Shown piece after piece: positions 49,876 to 62,470 of a DNA stretch of 64,000 nucleotides. The notes below the pieces were generated by a model, which saw only the letters and a program-made list of their open reading frames with translations, had not been told where the DNA came from and did not search any database. Numbering within the stretch: position 1 is the first letter of the stretch; every line of letters starts with the position of its first letter. A program made the translations under genes and the position numbers. This stretch comes from Botryotinia globosa. Its lineage: Eukaryota > Ascomycota > Leotiomycetes > Helotiales > Sclerotiniaceae. The stretch lies in NCBI GenBank assembly GCA_014898425.1, contig RCSZ01000014.1:1550001-1614000 (forward strand), given 5' to 3'.

Positions 49876-50509
49876 CTAACAGATATAAAGAAGATTTTGA
49901 TATAAAAAATTGTAATTCAAATTTTTTAATTAAAATTTATATCTAATTTTAATCCTAAACCTCGATGTTTTCGGAAAAAAATCATATAATTAAAACGAAT
50001 TAAATTTATTAATTGAAAAAAACTTGTTTAGTTAAATTTATTATCAAAATTTATATCGGATTTACAAAAAAGTACTTGGTATCTCAATATATTCAAAAAT
50101 TCAGTATTTTTATATAACCGATATCCCTACATCTTATACAATCTCATATCTTATACAACTTTTAGAACCTCAAAAAATATCAATTATGAAACTTATATTG
50201 AATACTATATTAATTATAGAAAACTATATATAACAAATAATAATTCAAATTAAAGCTGAAGAGAAGTCTAATATAACTATTATTATGAAAATTCATAATA
50301 TCAATTGCTTTACATTATATCAGTGATATAAAAGACAAGAAGTTCTTTATATCTCTGTTTATAAAAACACTTATTAATATTTCAATAAAAAACAAAAAAA
50401 GGGTTTAATTGATCAAATTAATAAGTTGATATAAGAATCTATATTCTCTATAAATTGTATAATTAAAAATCTAATAAAAAAGATTATAAGTTAATCTATA
50501 GAGAAGAAT

Positions 50510-50650
50510 TGTCACGTGCATGGAATCAATACGCATGGAATCAAATAGAAGTTGTAAGCTTTACCACTACGCTATGTATGCAATCTGATCATAAAAGGCA
50601 CAATATCAGGGATTGAATCTAATAGCTTACTACTATATATATATCCTAAT
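50510..50650 (-). repeat. tRNA-like repeat, copy 3 with intact A-box
   Basis: The minus strand has TAGCGTAGTGGTAAAGC, a canonical pol III A-box with D-loop, then TTACAACTTCTATTTG (stem CAA/TTG, loop CTTCTAT, anticodon position TCT) and a weak B-box (TATTGATTCCAT). The upstream half contains GATTCAATCCC. Acceptor pairing is poor, so it is tRNA-like, not a functional tRNA. Confidence 0.65.
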
Positions 50651-50935
50651 AGAGCTCCCCTCTTTTATTCTTTTTATTCTAAAAAGACTAATCATAAAGA
50701 ATATTTATTTATATAATTAACTATATGATATATAATACACCAATTGTATTAGCTATATCCTTACCATTAATAATCAATTTATTAATGAATTCAGAATATT
50801 CAATTATTAAATAGTATATTCTTGTTTCTGATCTACTTCTTATTAAGAAAATCTATTCTTAATCAAACAAGTCTAAATCAAAGATCCCAGAATAATATTC
50901 ACTTGGTTAATCCCTGATATTCTATTATATATATA

Positions 50936-51064
50936 GAACCAATACATATAGAATCAAATAGAAATTGTAAGCTTTATTACTACACTATGTATACAATCTG
51001 ATCATAAAAGACACAGTATCAGGGATTGAATCTAATAGCTTACTACTATATATATATCCTAACA
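50936..51064 (-). repeat. tRNA-like repeat, copy 4
   Basis: Same order as copy 3 with more C-to-T changes (CATAGTGTAGTAATAAAGCT for the A-box). The B-box of the second half is lost. Confidence 0.6.
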
Positions 51065-52064
51065 AGAATTGAATAGTTCATTTTATTAAAAAGTATAAAA
51101 ATCATTTTAAAAGTTGATATTTTCGATATATTATTAATCTATATATTAAAACTAATAATATTTATTATTTTGAATATTTTTATAAACTAATTGATATTAT
51201 TTTCGATTTATAATTGATTTTTTTTTTATAAAATTCTTATTAACCCCTCTTTTTTATTTATTTAGTTGACAAAAGCAATTATAAAATACAATATATTATT
51301 AAAAAATATATACAATTGGAATAAAAAGAGTTTTATAATTGAATTAATATATTTTATAAAGAGGATATTGAGTATTAATATTTATACAAAAAGAAAAATG
51401 ATGAAAATCATATAAAACGAATCTTGAGAGTTTATTAGTTTTTTAATATACATTTATATCAATAATATAATTATACCACCTATTCTACTATATAAAATGG
51501 AATCAGGGAACCTTTAAAATGTATAAATTGATAAAATAGAGGAGAGGAATAAAGCTTATTTCGAAGCTTTAAATAATAAATAATTATTTAATACTTTTAG
51601 TTTTATATAATTTCAAAAAGTATTTCAATATTATACATATCTAAAAACAAATAAAGGATATTATTTATTTATCATAAATAGTTATTCTAGTTATATAAAT
51701 ATAAAGTTTATATCGAAATATAATGAATTAAAAATCATATTATTGATTCTATTATTGTATTCTATATATCGATTTCAACCTTTTGATTATAACTTTTTCT
51801 TTTTACTTTTAATAAATTATAATATAATATTGAATAATTTATTATATAAAAACAAAAGATTATCTAGAATCACAAAATAAAACTTTTAGATTATATTCAA
51901 AAAAGCTTAAATTCAAATTTATACAATATATAATATACTCTTTTTTTTTGAAAAAATAAATATTTATTCTATATATAAAAAAGCTATTATTATTAGCATT
52001 ACATTTGAATCTATTTTTATATTATTTATATCAATACAATTATATAGAAGTAAATTTAAGACCC

Positions 52065-52697
52065 TATATAATACAAAAGCTCTTTATAAACTTAAATTAG
52101 AGTTTTAGTATCAAAATAACCCTGAAATCACTTTAAAGCTTTTTAAAACTGTTTTTATTAATATAATTAAAGCTAGTATTCAATTATATAAAATAAAAGG
52201 ATTAAAAAAGATTGTGAAAATAGAAAAGAAAAAAAGAACTCAATTCAAGAGATTAAACCTAATAGAAGAGGAAACAAATAAAATATATTTGTGTTCCTTC
52301 AATACTATTTCAAAAACTAGGATATATTAATCCACTAAAGAGTTTGTTATTCAATAAAAAAAGAAAGTCAAGAAATTAAAAAAAACTAAAAAGAAAGCTG
52401 AAAAACAAAAGAAGTATTTAGAATTATAAAAAAGAGTTAGATAGAAAAAAATTGATTATCAAATTCTATAAGGTTTCAAAAAATATAGCGAAAAAACTTT
52501 TAAAGTGCAAAATTCATTTATTAAAAAGAATAAAAGTATTTCAAATCCTTTTTTTATATTAAATCTAATACCTTAAGAAATTATAAAGCTTTCAGATAAT
52601 AAATAAGTTGATATTTTAATAAATAAGAGAGAGGGAATAGAAACTAGAATTAGAAGGAGAAGAGTGATTATAATATCCATAAGATTAAAATCTTAAT
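52065..52697 (+). pseudogene. RIP-inactivated transposase C-terminal region
   Basis: One frame stays open except for TAA/TAG codons where CAA/CAG would fit. It reads NPEITLKLFKTVFIN, then IEKKKRTQFKRLNLIEEETN, QSTKEFVIQ-like and a Lys-rich coiled region (KKVKKLKKTKKKAEKQKKYL). The Lys-rich tail with an EKKKRT...RLNL motif resembles the C-terminus of fungal pogo-type DDE transposases. No catalytic DDE residues are recognisable in this part. Confidence 0.5.
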
Positions 52698-52863
52698 TAT
52701 TTTATGATTTTATATAAAAATCTTATATCATAGTATAAACATTTAAAAGTTTCAATTTAATATCTTATAAATTCTAATTATTATTAAATATTGAAGTTGT
52801 AATAGTGGTGAAATTGAGATTGTGCAAGATGTGGGGTTGTGTAAGATATAGGGATATCGGTTA

Positions 52864-54180
52864 AATTTCAAAAAAAAAAAAAAAAAGGAAAAGAGTTTGA
52901 TATATCTAAGATTCCGGTATATCCCAGTCTGGTATAGCCAAGTTTTTCTGTAGTGGTGTATGGGGTCTAGATTTGGTGCACCGCGGTGCTGGATGGTATC
53001 AGAATGGATTTGGATAGAATTATTCAGGCTATGTGGTGGACACGAGAAGCATCAAAATGTCAGAATTTGAGCACTACACACAGGTCACATTGCTTGGCCT
53101 TGTTATCCACATATTCGTATATCAAAAATGCGATAGCGATATTCTCTCTCTCTGTTGGATTGACTTATTAAGGAATTGTATTAGGTTCAATCGTATTATA
53201 TTTTCTGTCTGCCCCCTTCGTAGAAGGGGGCATTACTAAGCTATATACGCGTTCTATCCCACATACGTAATCTTAATATTCAGAATCTCTTCATCGATAA
53301 AACATATTTCATTGAATTCTAAATAATATCTTGATCTTTTTTATAATGGTGTTGTGGTTTATTAATAATCGAAATTTTTTCAGTCAATTAGGAATCAAAA
53401 GGAATATTTATTTCCTCAAAAGTTTGAAAATATTTGGGTGTGTTTTTGATATACAATTCAATTCATTTGATAAAAGTATTTCAATAATATATATCACTCT
53501 TTCAATTATTAATTATTAAAAAACTAATTAATATATTCGAAAGAATTCAATTGATATTATTATCTGAATTTATATCAAATTGATTGAAATTGTAATTATT
53601 ATATAATTCAATTGAAAAGATTTTTTTTCAAATTAATTAAATCATTTTTAATTATTTCAAAGTATTTTTATTAATAATAAAAATTATATTAATCATTTTT
53701 TCAATAATATTAAATAGTATTAGGATTATATTATTGATAATAGTTAAATTACTCTTCAATTTAAATTTCAAAATATTTTAAATTTAAAATATATAGTTTC
53801 AAAATGAATAGATTTTTAGGCTTAAAAGTATACAATCTTTTTGAAATCAATAACCCTAATTTTTTAAAAGGGATTGAAATATATAATGAGAATCAGATTA
53901 ATTAGAAGATATTCAGAATATATATATTATTATTAGAAATGATGGTGGTGATGGATTTCGAAGAAAGTGAGTACTTATTTTATTGAAATATTATTATTTT
54001 AAAATGCTATTTTCAATTTTCAAAATTATATTTGTATATAATTCAATAGAGTTATAATAATAAGAAAAATTATTTTTATATAATGAATTTGTAACGAAAT
54101 GATATAATGGTTATGTGATTTAATAGTAATATTGAAAAAATCAGGAAAAGCTGAAATATTACTATTTATACCAAAGCTGG
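52864..54180. other. Relic DNA and AT-rich block
   Basis: 52910-53260 is GC-normal with short frames only (61-68 codons) and ends in a 21-bp perfect hairpin (53211-53231). 53260-54170 is about 85% AT. Confidence 0.5.
53211..53231. repeat. Perfect hairpin GCCCCCTTC-GTA-GAAGGGGGC
   Basis: Nine-bp GC-rich stem with a three-base loop at the boundary of a GC-normal and an AT-rich block. Confidence 0.85.
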
Positions 54181-54192
54181 AATCAAATTGTT

Positions 54193-54330
54193 TCAGACCC
54201 TACGGTGATAATCCTTCGTGAGGCCTCTGCCTCGAAATCAAGGCCAAAAATTATATAATCACTGTGGGTCTGAGGATGAGATAACATACGCACGGAGTGC
54301 GTAAGTGGGGGAGAACGTGACACGTTCTCA
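54193..54330. repeat. Cluster of nested perfect and near-perfect inverted repeats
   Basis: Outer stem: TCAGACCCTACGGTGATAAT (54193) pairs with ATAATCACTGTGGGTCTGA (54255). Inside it, GAGGC-CTCT-GCCTC (54220-54233). Then TACGCAC-GGA-GTGCGTA (54287-54303) and GAGAACGTG-A-CACGTTCTC (54311-54329). No ORF. Confidence 0.85.
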
Positions 54331-54584
54331 GTCACGTGTTCCAACACTCTCTATGGCAAATGAGTGCAGCTTGGAACGGGAAAATCACAGGAAACAATGC
54401 AAATATAAGATTTTGAGATAGAATATGTACGTGTTCCAATATATACAATCAATAATAAATACAATCAAAATAGAAAGGCAAATTGTCAAGTCTTGTTCGA
54501 CTGAGACTCTCAACACCACCCCTCACCCCCTTCCCTCCTTGCTCACCAGATGCAAACTTCCAATGCGACGATACTGTTCACACA

Positions 54585-55556
54585 CTACTTCTTGAGAGTC
54601 AAAACTCCAGGACGGTAAGGCTGAGTGTCATAGTTGCCGTTGGAAGAAGGGTCCTTTCCCTGGTACAGCATCTGCAAGTTACATGGATCAATCGTCATCG
54701 TCTGATCCGGGTTGCTGCGAATCAAATCGCCATGACTGATATCGCTAGTCCAAGTGGCACCACTGTTGGCCTTTCCAGCGAACGGCGCTGCCTCAGTCGC
54801 AGCTTGTGGAGTCCATGCACCGCCTAGACTTGTAGCAGTGAATGAGCGGAAGTATCGTCCGTTTGATCCGATTGCTTCGACGATCATGAGGTACTTGTTT
54901 TGACCTGCTACGGTGTAGACCTGAACTGCTTCGAAGACATTGTTTCTTGCGTCGCTAAGGACTACGGTTGATGCTGTGCCGAAATTTCCGGGGAAATTCC
55001 CGATTGGCATGCTAGATCTGTAGATTTTGCCGTTGTCTCCTGCGAAGAAGAGATACATGTTTTTGCTGTCGCCAATGACGGTTTGGTCGATGGGGCCAGT
55101 GTCGGTACTGGAGCCGGAGATCGTGCCGGAGAAGAGCGGCTGCGATGCTGACCAGCCATTTGCATTGGTTGGGTCACTCGATGTCTTGTAAGAGAAAGTG
55201 GTTGGGCCCCATTGATGGGCCAAGATCCAGATACTCTTTGGAGCGAAGTAGAAGAGCGTAGGGGCAATGGCGGGTGAAGTCATTTTGTTCTGGCTGGCTG
55301 AGGCCATGTCAGACCAGTTTGTGAAGAGCCCGAAGTTCATTGAGCCATAGGCGGTTCCTGTGTCGTGGTCTGTAGCATAGACAAGGTGTTTGCCCTTGTA
55401 GACAACATGGGTGAAGTCCTTCAGTGAGGCCCATCCTGATTTTGGTGTCGCCAATGCATTAGTCGACGTCCAGCTGTATGTAGATGGGAGATCACATGTA
55501 GCGGCGAATGCTTGTGGTAGTAATGCCGCAAAGAACAGAGTAGAGATGCGAGTCAT
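54585..55556 (-). CDS. GH62 alpha-L-arabinofuranosidase, secreted
   Basis: Single exon, 323 residues, full length for the family. Signal peptide [18 protein letters not shown]. The five-bladed beta-propeller shows the usual motifs. The three catalytic acids are in place: Asp47 (SLKDFTHVV), Asp157 (TGPIDQTV) and Glu209 ([10 protein letters not shown]). Also present are [32 protein letters not shown] and the C-terminal [13 protein letters not shown]. There is no carbohydrate-binding module. The enzyme releases L-arabinose side chains from arabinoxylan and arabinan in plant walls, so it supports plant-cell-wall breakdown. Codon use is GC-richer than the flanking AT debris, as expected for a live gene. 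CACGTG motifs and hairpins lie beyond its 3' end, not in the promoter. Confidence 0.97.
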   Translation of the reverse strand: MTRISTLFFAALLPQAFAATCDLPSTYSWTSTNALATPKSGWASLKDFTHVVYKGKHLVYATDHDTGTAYGSMNFGLFTNWSDMASASQNKMTSPAIAPTLFYFAPKSIWILAHQWGPTTFSYKTSSDPTNANGWSASQPLFSGTISGSSTDTGPIDQTVIGDSKNMYLFFAGDNGKIYRSSMPIGNFPGNFGTASTVVLSDARNNVFEAVQVYTVAGQNKYLMIVEAIGSNGRYFRSFTATSLGGAWTPQAATEAAPFAGKANSGATWTSDISHGDLIRSNPDQTMTIDPCNLQMLYQGKDPSSNGNYDTQPYRPGVLTLKK

Positions 55557-58459
55557 GATGAAGATATATCACAGGATACCTGGAGTTGGAAGAGGAATAA
55601 AGTATCGAATACAAGAACCTCGCGATCCTGCTCTCTTTATATCATATCACTCTCTGGCTGGTGACATCGCCAAGTCTATCGATTCCAATGCCAACGAAAC
55701 AGCTAGCAAGGGTATACCATATTATTAATCGTTTACAATTGATTCTCTCTCCAACATACCTACTACAGGACGTAACATTGAAATGAAAAATTATGACAAA
55801 GTCCAATCATTACAAGTCGTTTAGTTATGGTAGTATTTGTATGAACTTGTCTAAACCTTATTGGCTTTTCCGAGCAGCTAGTAAAGTTGTATTTTATTGA
55901 TTGCTCCCATTAATGCTTTTTGTGATATAATTAGGTACTGTAGGAACCAACGTTGAAACAAAATTATGGGGAAGCCTGCTTGTCACGAGAGCGATTGAAA
56001 TAGCAATACGCTAAGAAAACTAAACTCAATTAAGTATTATTCAACCCCCCCCCTCGCGAAAAAAACTGATTGGATATTATTTTTCTTTTTTATAATAGAG
56101 ATTCTTACTATAAGTTTTCAATTACAAAATTATAGGGATTTTTAAAGCTTTTATAATCTATATCAATTAAATTTATAAATCTATTTTCTAATCTTATATT
56201 CTAAACTTAAATAATTAAATTCTAGATATGATTAATTTATTCAATTAAAAAGGAAGCTTTTATAGTATTTATTTGTATTAAGTGTAAATCATAGTATTTA
56301 ATTAAATCTCTTCATTAGTATTTGGATTTTCTGTGGTTTCTTATTAGGCTTAGAGTTCAATTAATATATTATCATTTCAATCGCTCCCCTTGTTATAGGC
56401 CTCTCTAATTACGGTAGTGCTTTGATTGGCTCGTATATATTAGATGTCAAGTGGATACTAAATATGGTTTTAGCATCGAGACAGACGACCTCGGCAGTTC
56501 TAGAATCTGACCTAGCTTCAATTCCTTAGCAATGATAATCAAGCTTTCCTCTTTTCCCATAGGCCTCGAGTCCGTTCCCCATATTTACTCCTCATACCCA
56601 AGAACAACCTCCTATTGCATAGTATTTTCCGAAAAAATAATCTTCTCGATATGCCTCATGATACCGAATTTGTTAAGATTATAAGCGTTCGAATCAGGAG
56701 AAGTTCCTTGAACAAGAGGTGCAGGATACCAAACTTTCGATCCGAGTACTTCAGAGAAAGTATTCCCCTTTTTGCATTTACTAACAAGATACCTGATTGA
56801 TTTTGAGTATTTTGAACCCTGAATAATAGAGCAGTACGCCATAACTACAGACCCAGGGCTCACTACAAAGGTAGACAGCCAGTCGAAGAAATTATGCATA
56901 GTTATCACAAGTCGGTTTGCACACCGTTCGATTTATCTCATCTTTTCTCGAGATTCTTTAAGGGAATTGGAATGGATTCTATAATCTCGGGAGTTTGTAT
57001 TCTCACGGTCGATCTTTTCAGCATTCATGATACCGAGGTAGGAACTTGGTACAATACTGGCCGAGTTCTGGGGATAATTTCGCTAGGCAAGTGATGATAT
57101 TGCCTAACATGATTGGGGGGGACGGCTTTGATGTCTATAGGAAATTTAATGTTCTGCTCGTTTAGATTTCAGAGTCTTTGCATGCTGGTAGATTAGCAGC
57201 ACTAAATCTCAATTTGATGTCAGGCTCTTTAATTGGTTGTCTTGAGTGGGTCGGAAAGCTTAGATTGATCTCATATAAGTAGGGATGAGCATAGTAGTAG
57301 TAGTAGTAAATTCATAATCGATTCGATCTATATTGTTATATTAAGATCATATGATACATTTATATCTATATCTAATTAAATAAAATATATAGGAAAAAAA
57401 CATAAAAACCTATCCCCTCTTAGTATCTCATTAAATTATCTATATTATATATCTATACTATTCAAAATCTCTTTTGTCTATGAATCCCCTAATATATTTA
57501 TTAAAACCTTATATTTCTTATCTTATTATAGTAATCGTGTACTTCTGTTTAATCGATCTCAAAAATACACTCAAATACACCATTTTATTACTTTTTAAAA
57601 ATTAGATTATTATTCTTTTTAATAGTTTTTTTTAGAATAAATTCAATAATTTAATTATTTATATATAAATAATATTCATAATAAGATTTTCCTTTTTTTT
57701 AAGAATTAATAGATATAATACATATTTTGAAAAAAGATTTATCAAAAAGTTCTTGAGAATTCGCTTATTTTGATTATAATTCCTAATATATTATAATTTT
57801 AAAATATTAAGTAAATATTTTATAATATATAAAATTTCTAAAAATAAAATAAATAGTTTTTATCAAAGAAAATATAAAAATAAATAAATTGATATAATCA
57901 TTTCAAAAATAAATATACAATTTTCTTTAAAACTAAATATATTTAAATGATGAGTTTTAATACAAAATGGCTATCGACTAAATAGAAGTGCCCTAGTACT
58001 ATAAAATAATTCTTCTTTTTTTTGAATTCTTTTTGAAATATTAGAAAAACTATAATTAGTTATAACATTATATTCCTTTTATTAGATTAACTTCATTTTA
58101 TAATTCTTTGAATTTTCTTAAATAATCATTATTTTATTATAATTTCTTTTTAATATTTATTATCTCCATTCCCTTTTGTTATATTAATAACATCTTTATA
58201 TAACGAACCCAACGAGCGTTTAGAGATTAATCTTAGAATTAAAAGCTATAGAGTTAAAGAGAATGTATTATAAAACTATATATATTATCGGCTTGAAGTT
58301 TAGTATTGTATTTAATTTGATTGAATGCGATTATGTATATATTATTATATTACTCTCCCCTTTTGAAAGATTCGCTTTGAATTTGTTTTAAATAAATAAT
58401 TTAAATACAAAATATTGTTATTAATCATTTCTTTTAGATCTTTACTATTATCACGTGAC
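55557..58459. other. 2.9-kb gene-free block
   Basis: Promoter side of the GH62 gene to about 55800, then AT-rich (56060-56330, 57300-58450) around a GC-normal island (56330-57290). The island has a 98-codon minus-strand frame (56612-56908) with SKCKKGNTFSEVLGSKVWYP, vaguely like the N-terminus of FAD-linked oxidases. Too weak to call. Confidence 0.45.
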
Positions 58460-58855
<396 letters not shown>

Positions 58856-58964
58856 TAATATTAAATATTACTCGGTGAATCCACTAGGTTTTTTAAATTA
58901 CAGTTTAGAAAAAAATTAACAGTTGAAATACTATAATTAAAAACCAGTAACCCCTACTAAGATA

Positions 58965-59325
58965 AGAGTTCTAACCCCTGCTTATAGTACATCATAATGT
59001 TTTGTAATATAATCCCTACAAAATTCTGGTTTTCCTATATAATCTAAAATATTATATAATTGTTTTAAACTTATATATTAGATTATTAAAAATTTATAAT
59101 GAATAATTTAATATAATATTAATATTAAGAAATTCTCATTTATTTTTAAATACTTTATTAAGAAAATTATATAAATCTTCGATTAAAAAAATTGATTTTT
59201 AATTTATTACGTTTTTTTCATACAAAATAAACTAATTTCTTGAGAATTTTCAAACTCTTTATTTTGTTTTTTTGAAAATATAATTCAAAAGATATTTAAA
59301 AATAAATTATATTTTCTTTTCAATA
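58965..59325. mobile_element. Family B element, type-A end only
   Basis: AGAGTTCTAACCCCTGCTTA then AATCCCTACAAAATTCTGG matches the type-A ends at 42066 and 61959, with TA at 58963-58964. Similarity to the copy at 42066 continues about 350 bp; no type-B end follows. Confidence 0.6.
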
Positions 59326-59339
59326 TTCCAAATGACTAA

Positions 59340-61930
59340 CTCTTACTTCTATCTTCTCTGTGCCCTCTCAATATTCTACAGTCTCAGGCTATGGGAATAG
59401 CATATCGTCTTCAATATCGTCCAGTAGAACAGAGAATAGGATAAACTACTCTACTTTCAATCGATGCGGTAGATACAGTTAGGGAAGACAGACCCCTCCG
59501 ACACAGTACAATTCATCGTTCATAGGCCACCTCTCGACGGACTTAAATAATCACAATTCAACGATTGGTCTTGCTAGCCATTTCTCAGACCACCAACACA
59601 GCGCTAGAAAATCGTCTCCAATTATACCTCTTAGTGGTTCACGCTCTTCGTTAATCTCTACCAACAAACATCAGCACTAGTAAACTCGAAGAGGGAGTAG
59701 TCGATTGATCCCCAGCGAGCTGTTTCGATACATGGTGTAAATAAGACACATCGTTCCCATTTACATGGTCCTTCCAGAAATAATATCAAGGATTGCTCAT
59801 CGGGACGGACTTCACCTTTCCCAATATATGATGACAGTTTAAATAGGGATGCGTCTCTAGAGTCCTACAGTATCCTAAGGGTTATTGCCAATAAATTTGT
59901 GCAAATGATGGCCGACTCAAGAGGGCAAAGAATACAAGATTCTGTTGAACTCCAAGGCAGTCAGGATTTCACAAATCTTAGAATCAAGCATTTAAGCCGT
60001 AGTTAATTATCTAGTGGCCTAGAGAGCCTTGGTTTATTGTTTGCTTCCGCGTCCTCATTATCTTCTTCATCTGAATACACAAAATAGACTTGTTGGGATC
60101 TTGTCCAAAGATAACGAGTTGAAGAGACTCTATCAAGAAGTCTTGTAAGTCACAACGCTAGTGAAGTTAGTGTAATACTTCTGGAGTTGTATCATACAAC
60201 TGTCAAAGCAACTCAGGGCTGGAATCACTCATATTAGTACTGTTTCTCGCTATATGTCACTTGGCTATCACTACGCGACATCTAAAATAAGAGCCGACCT
60301 AGAGCATCAAGTACCATCACCTACCAATCCGCTGATGGGTGACATCAGAGAGCCTGTTGTATTTGAGAATGGCGAATAAGATGCTGGTAAAGACGCAGGT
60401 GAGAATAGAATTGCGCAACTATTGAGACTTTCGAGATCACTGGTCAACAATCGAGATCGTGGACCTTACTCCAGGAGAGCCTACGACTATTTCTAAATCT
60501 GGATAGTGTTCAGAGAACCATCCTTGATAAATGGTCGTCCCCTCGGTCAAGGGAAATGAGTTTTGAAATCAAATATAGTATTGATTAGGAAGTTCTACAG
60601 CTATAGAAGTCATTTTTCTCAGAACGCCAATCAATCGAGGACACTTTGAGACTCATAGCGACTTTATAATATTCATTGCGTCAAGTATTCAATATTATCC
60701 TTCTAAAAGTTGAAAAGCCATCGAATGTGATCATATGAAGAACGTTGATATGTATCTAGCTTTGAATGACGACATTTGTGGTAACAGCTCCTCTGAGACG
60801 GTTAACTAATACGGAGTTACTCGTGGCCAAGCATTAAGTGAACTCGGACTTACTCTCCAGAGCAGCTGTAGAACTGGCGCGAACAATACTACGAGCATTA
60901 ACATTTCTGCGCTTATAAAATATGACACACATCAAATTCTTATTTCGGCAATGTCTTGACTATGCTCAGGGTTAGGGCTCTCGACCCAAGACGACCTATG
61001 CCAATCGTCTGTTCTAGTGAAGAAGACCTGATATTCAGAACATGCCATGCCTTTCACGAGTGAAAATGAAAGCTTTGACGCTATTTTAGTCCTAAACGAC
61101 TTTCATCCCTTTCCAAAAAAAAAACAGTGACTCTGATTTCCAGCATGTACTGATTTCTCGCCTGGTTGTTGCGGTTGTTGCTTAGGAATTCTTAGTCAAA
61201 AGGCGTTCCCATATTCGGGTTTTACAAACTTCACTCCCTGATATTGCGTTATTGATTAGATGCGTGAATCTGTTGATGTTTAATACCTTTCTTCATCTTT
61301 GCGAAATCCGCATTCAACCACGGCTGACTTTTCACATTCCTTCCTTCGCTCGCTAGAATTTTCAATTTGAAGCCAATAAAGCTAAGGGCTATACCAACGC
61401 ACTGACTCGCAAGCCCAAGCAGAGATATCGCCCCCTTTCCCTTCCTCGGGTACCCAGGGGGTTAGTACGAGTAACGAGAGTGTAAGAAATTCAGGATTAT
61501 TGATATTCTATTGATTCCTAAGTTAAAACGACTAATTTTCCCACTGATACAATAGTATTATCACTATCATTTGAATTCTAAGATCGAAGAGCAGAAGAGG
61601 AAGGAAGGATTCGAAGTGTCATATTTTGATAACAAATTTATGTTGGAGGTGGTATTAATGAAGGGAAAACATCTAAGGCTAAAAGGGAACATGAAATATA
61701 TACTTGAAAGTTTTTTGTACACCTCCACTTTCTTATAAGGGTTATGTCATACCTTGATATCAATAATTTTCCCAGCCAAGCATCTTAATCTTTCGTGAAA
61801 ATCTCATATTCCAACTATATACATAAATAGAAACGTTGAACAAAATCACGAGCTTGATTTCTGATATTAAAATCGTCAAAAGGAAAGAAAGTTTAAGAAT
61901 ATGAACAAATCCGTCTTCCCCAAGTAAGAA
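59340..61930. other. GC-normal, ORF-less relic block
   Basis: About 2.6 kb of balanced composition without any frame above 60 codons. One plus frame (60197-60496) stays open apart from one TAA: it reads QLSKQLRAGITHISTVSRYM, GYHYATSKIRADLEHQ, PLMGDIREPVVFENGE, stop, then DAGENRIAQLLRLSRSLVNN. This looks like decayed coding DNA of unknown origin. Confidence 0.45.
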
Positions 61931-61958
61931 AAAAAGAGTTTTCGTATCGGAAAAAGTA

Positions 61959-62468
61959 AGAGTTCTGGCATCTGCTTATTGCACCTCTGTGACAAATGTG
62001 ACAAAATCCCTGCAAAAATGAGGTTTTCCTATACAAATTATTATATTGAATATTTCAATCAAATCTTTATATTTTCTTTTTTAAAAAATCGAAAAAAATA
62101 AATAATTGAAATCAAAATATAAAAAATTATTTGAAATATTTTTTATTATTTTTGTTGAATAGTTATATAATATTGAAATCGAATTTTTTCAAAAATTCTA
62201 ATATGTAACATTTTCCCTATATAAAATAAGCGAATTTTCATCAAAATTTAGAACTTTTAACTTTAACTCTTTCAAATCCTATTTAAAAAAATGAAGAAAA
62301 ATATTTTATTTATTTTTTTATAAAATTTGATTAATTAAATAATATTTTTCAAAAAAAACCTAATTTTATCTCTTATAATAAGAAATAAACTAGAATATGA
62401 AAAATTAAATAATCCCATATTTTAGCTGGAAAAGCGTTACATATGTGGTGAGAAGAAGCCAGAACTCT
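61959..62468. mobile_element. 510-bp TIR element, family B copy 2
   Basis: Left type-A end AGAGTTCTGGCATCTGCTTA with AATCCCTGCAAAAATGAGG; right type-B end TTAGCTGGAAAAGCGTTACA...GCCAGAACTCT. TA at 61957-61958 and 62469-62470. Same length and arrangement as 31390-31900. No ORF. Confidence 0.87.
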
Positions 62469-62470
62469 TA

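Larger units (their letters stand above)
50117..52861. mobile_element. Family C TIR element copy 2 (2745 bp), with transposase relic
   Basis: Left end ACCGATATCCCTACATCTTA; right end TAAGATATAGGGATATCGGT; TA at 50115-50116 and 52862-52863. Inner sub-terminal repeats: CTCATATCTTATACAACTT on the left and TTGTGCAAGATGTGGGGTTG on the right. It is twice the length of copy 1 and carries a decayed coding region (52065-52697). Two tRNA-like repeats sit inside (50510 and 50936). TA duplication, TIRs and the relic fit a Tc1/mariner (pogo/Fot-like) element; that class is inference. Confidence 0.8.

Noticed and set aside
49636..51064. Functional tRNA-Arg genes
   Set aside because: Acceptor and T-arm stems do not pair well and copies carry C-to-T changes; only tRNA-like repeats are supported.
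56612..56908. N-terminus of a FAD-linked (berberine-bridge-like) oxidase
   Set aside because: Only a loose C...LG.KV.YP pattern; no FAD-binding His/Cys region follows.
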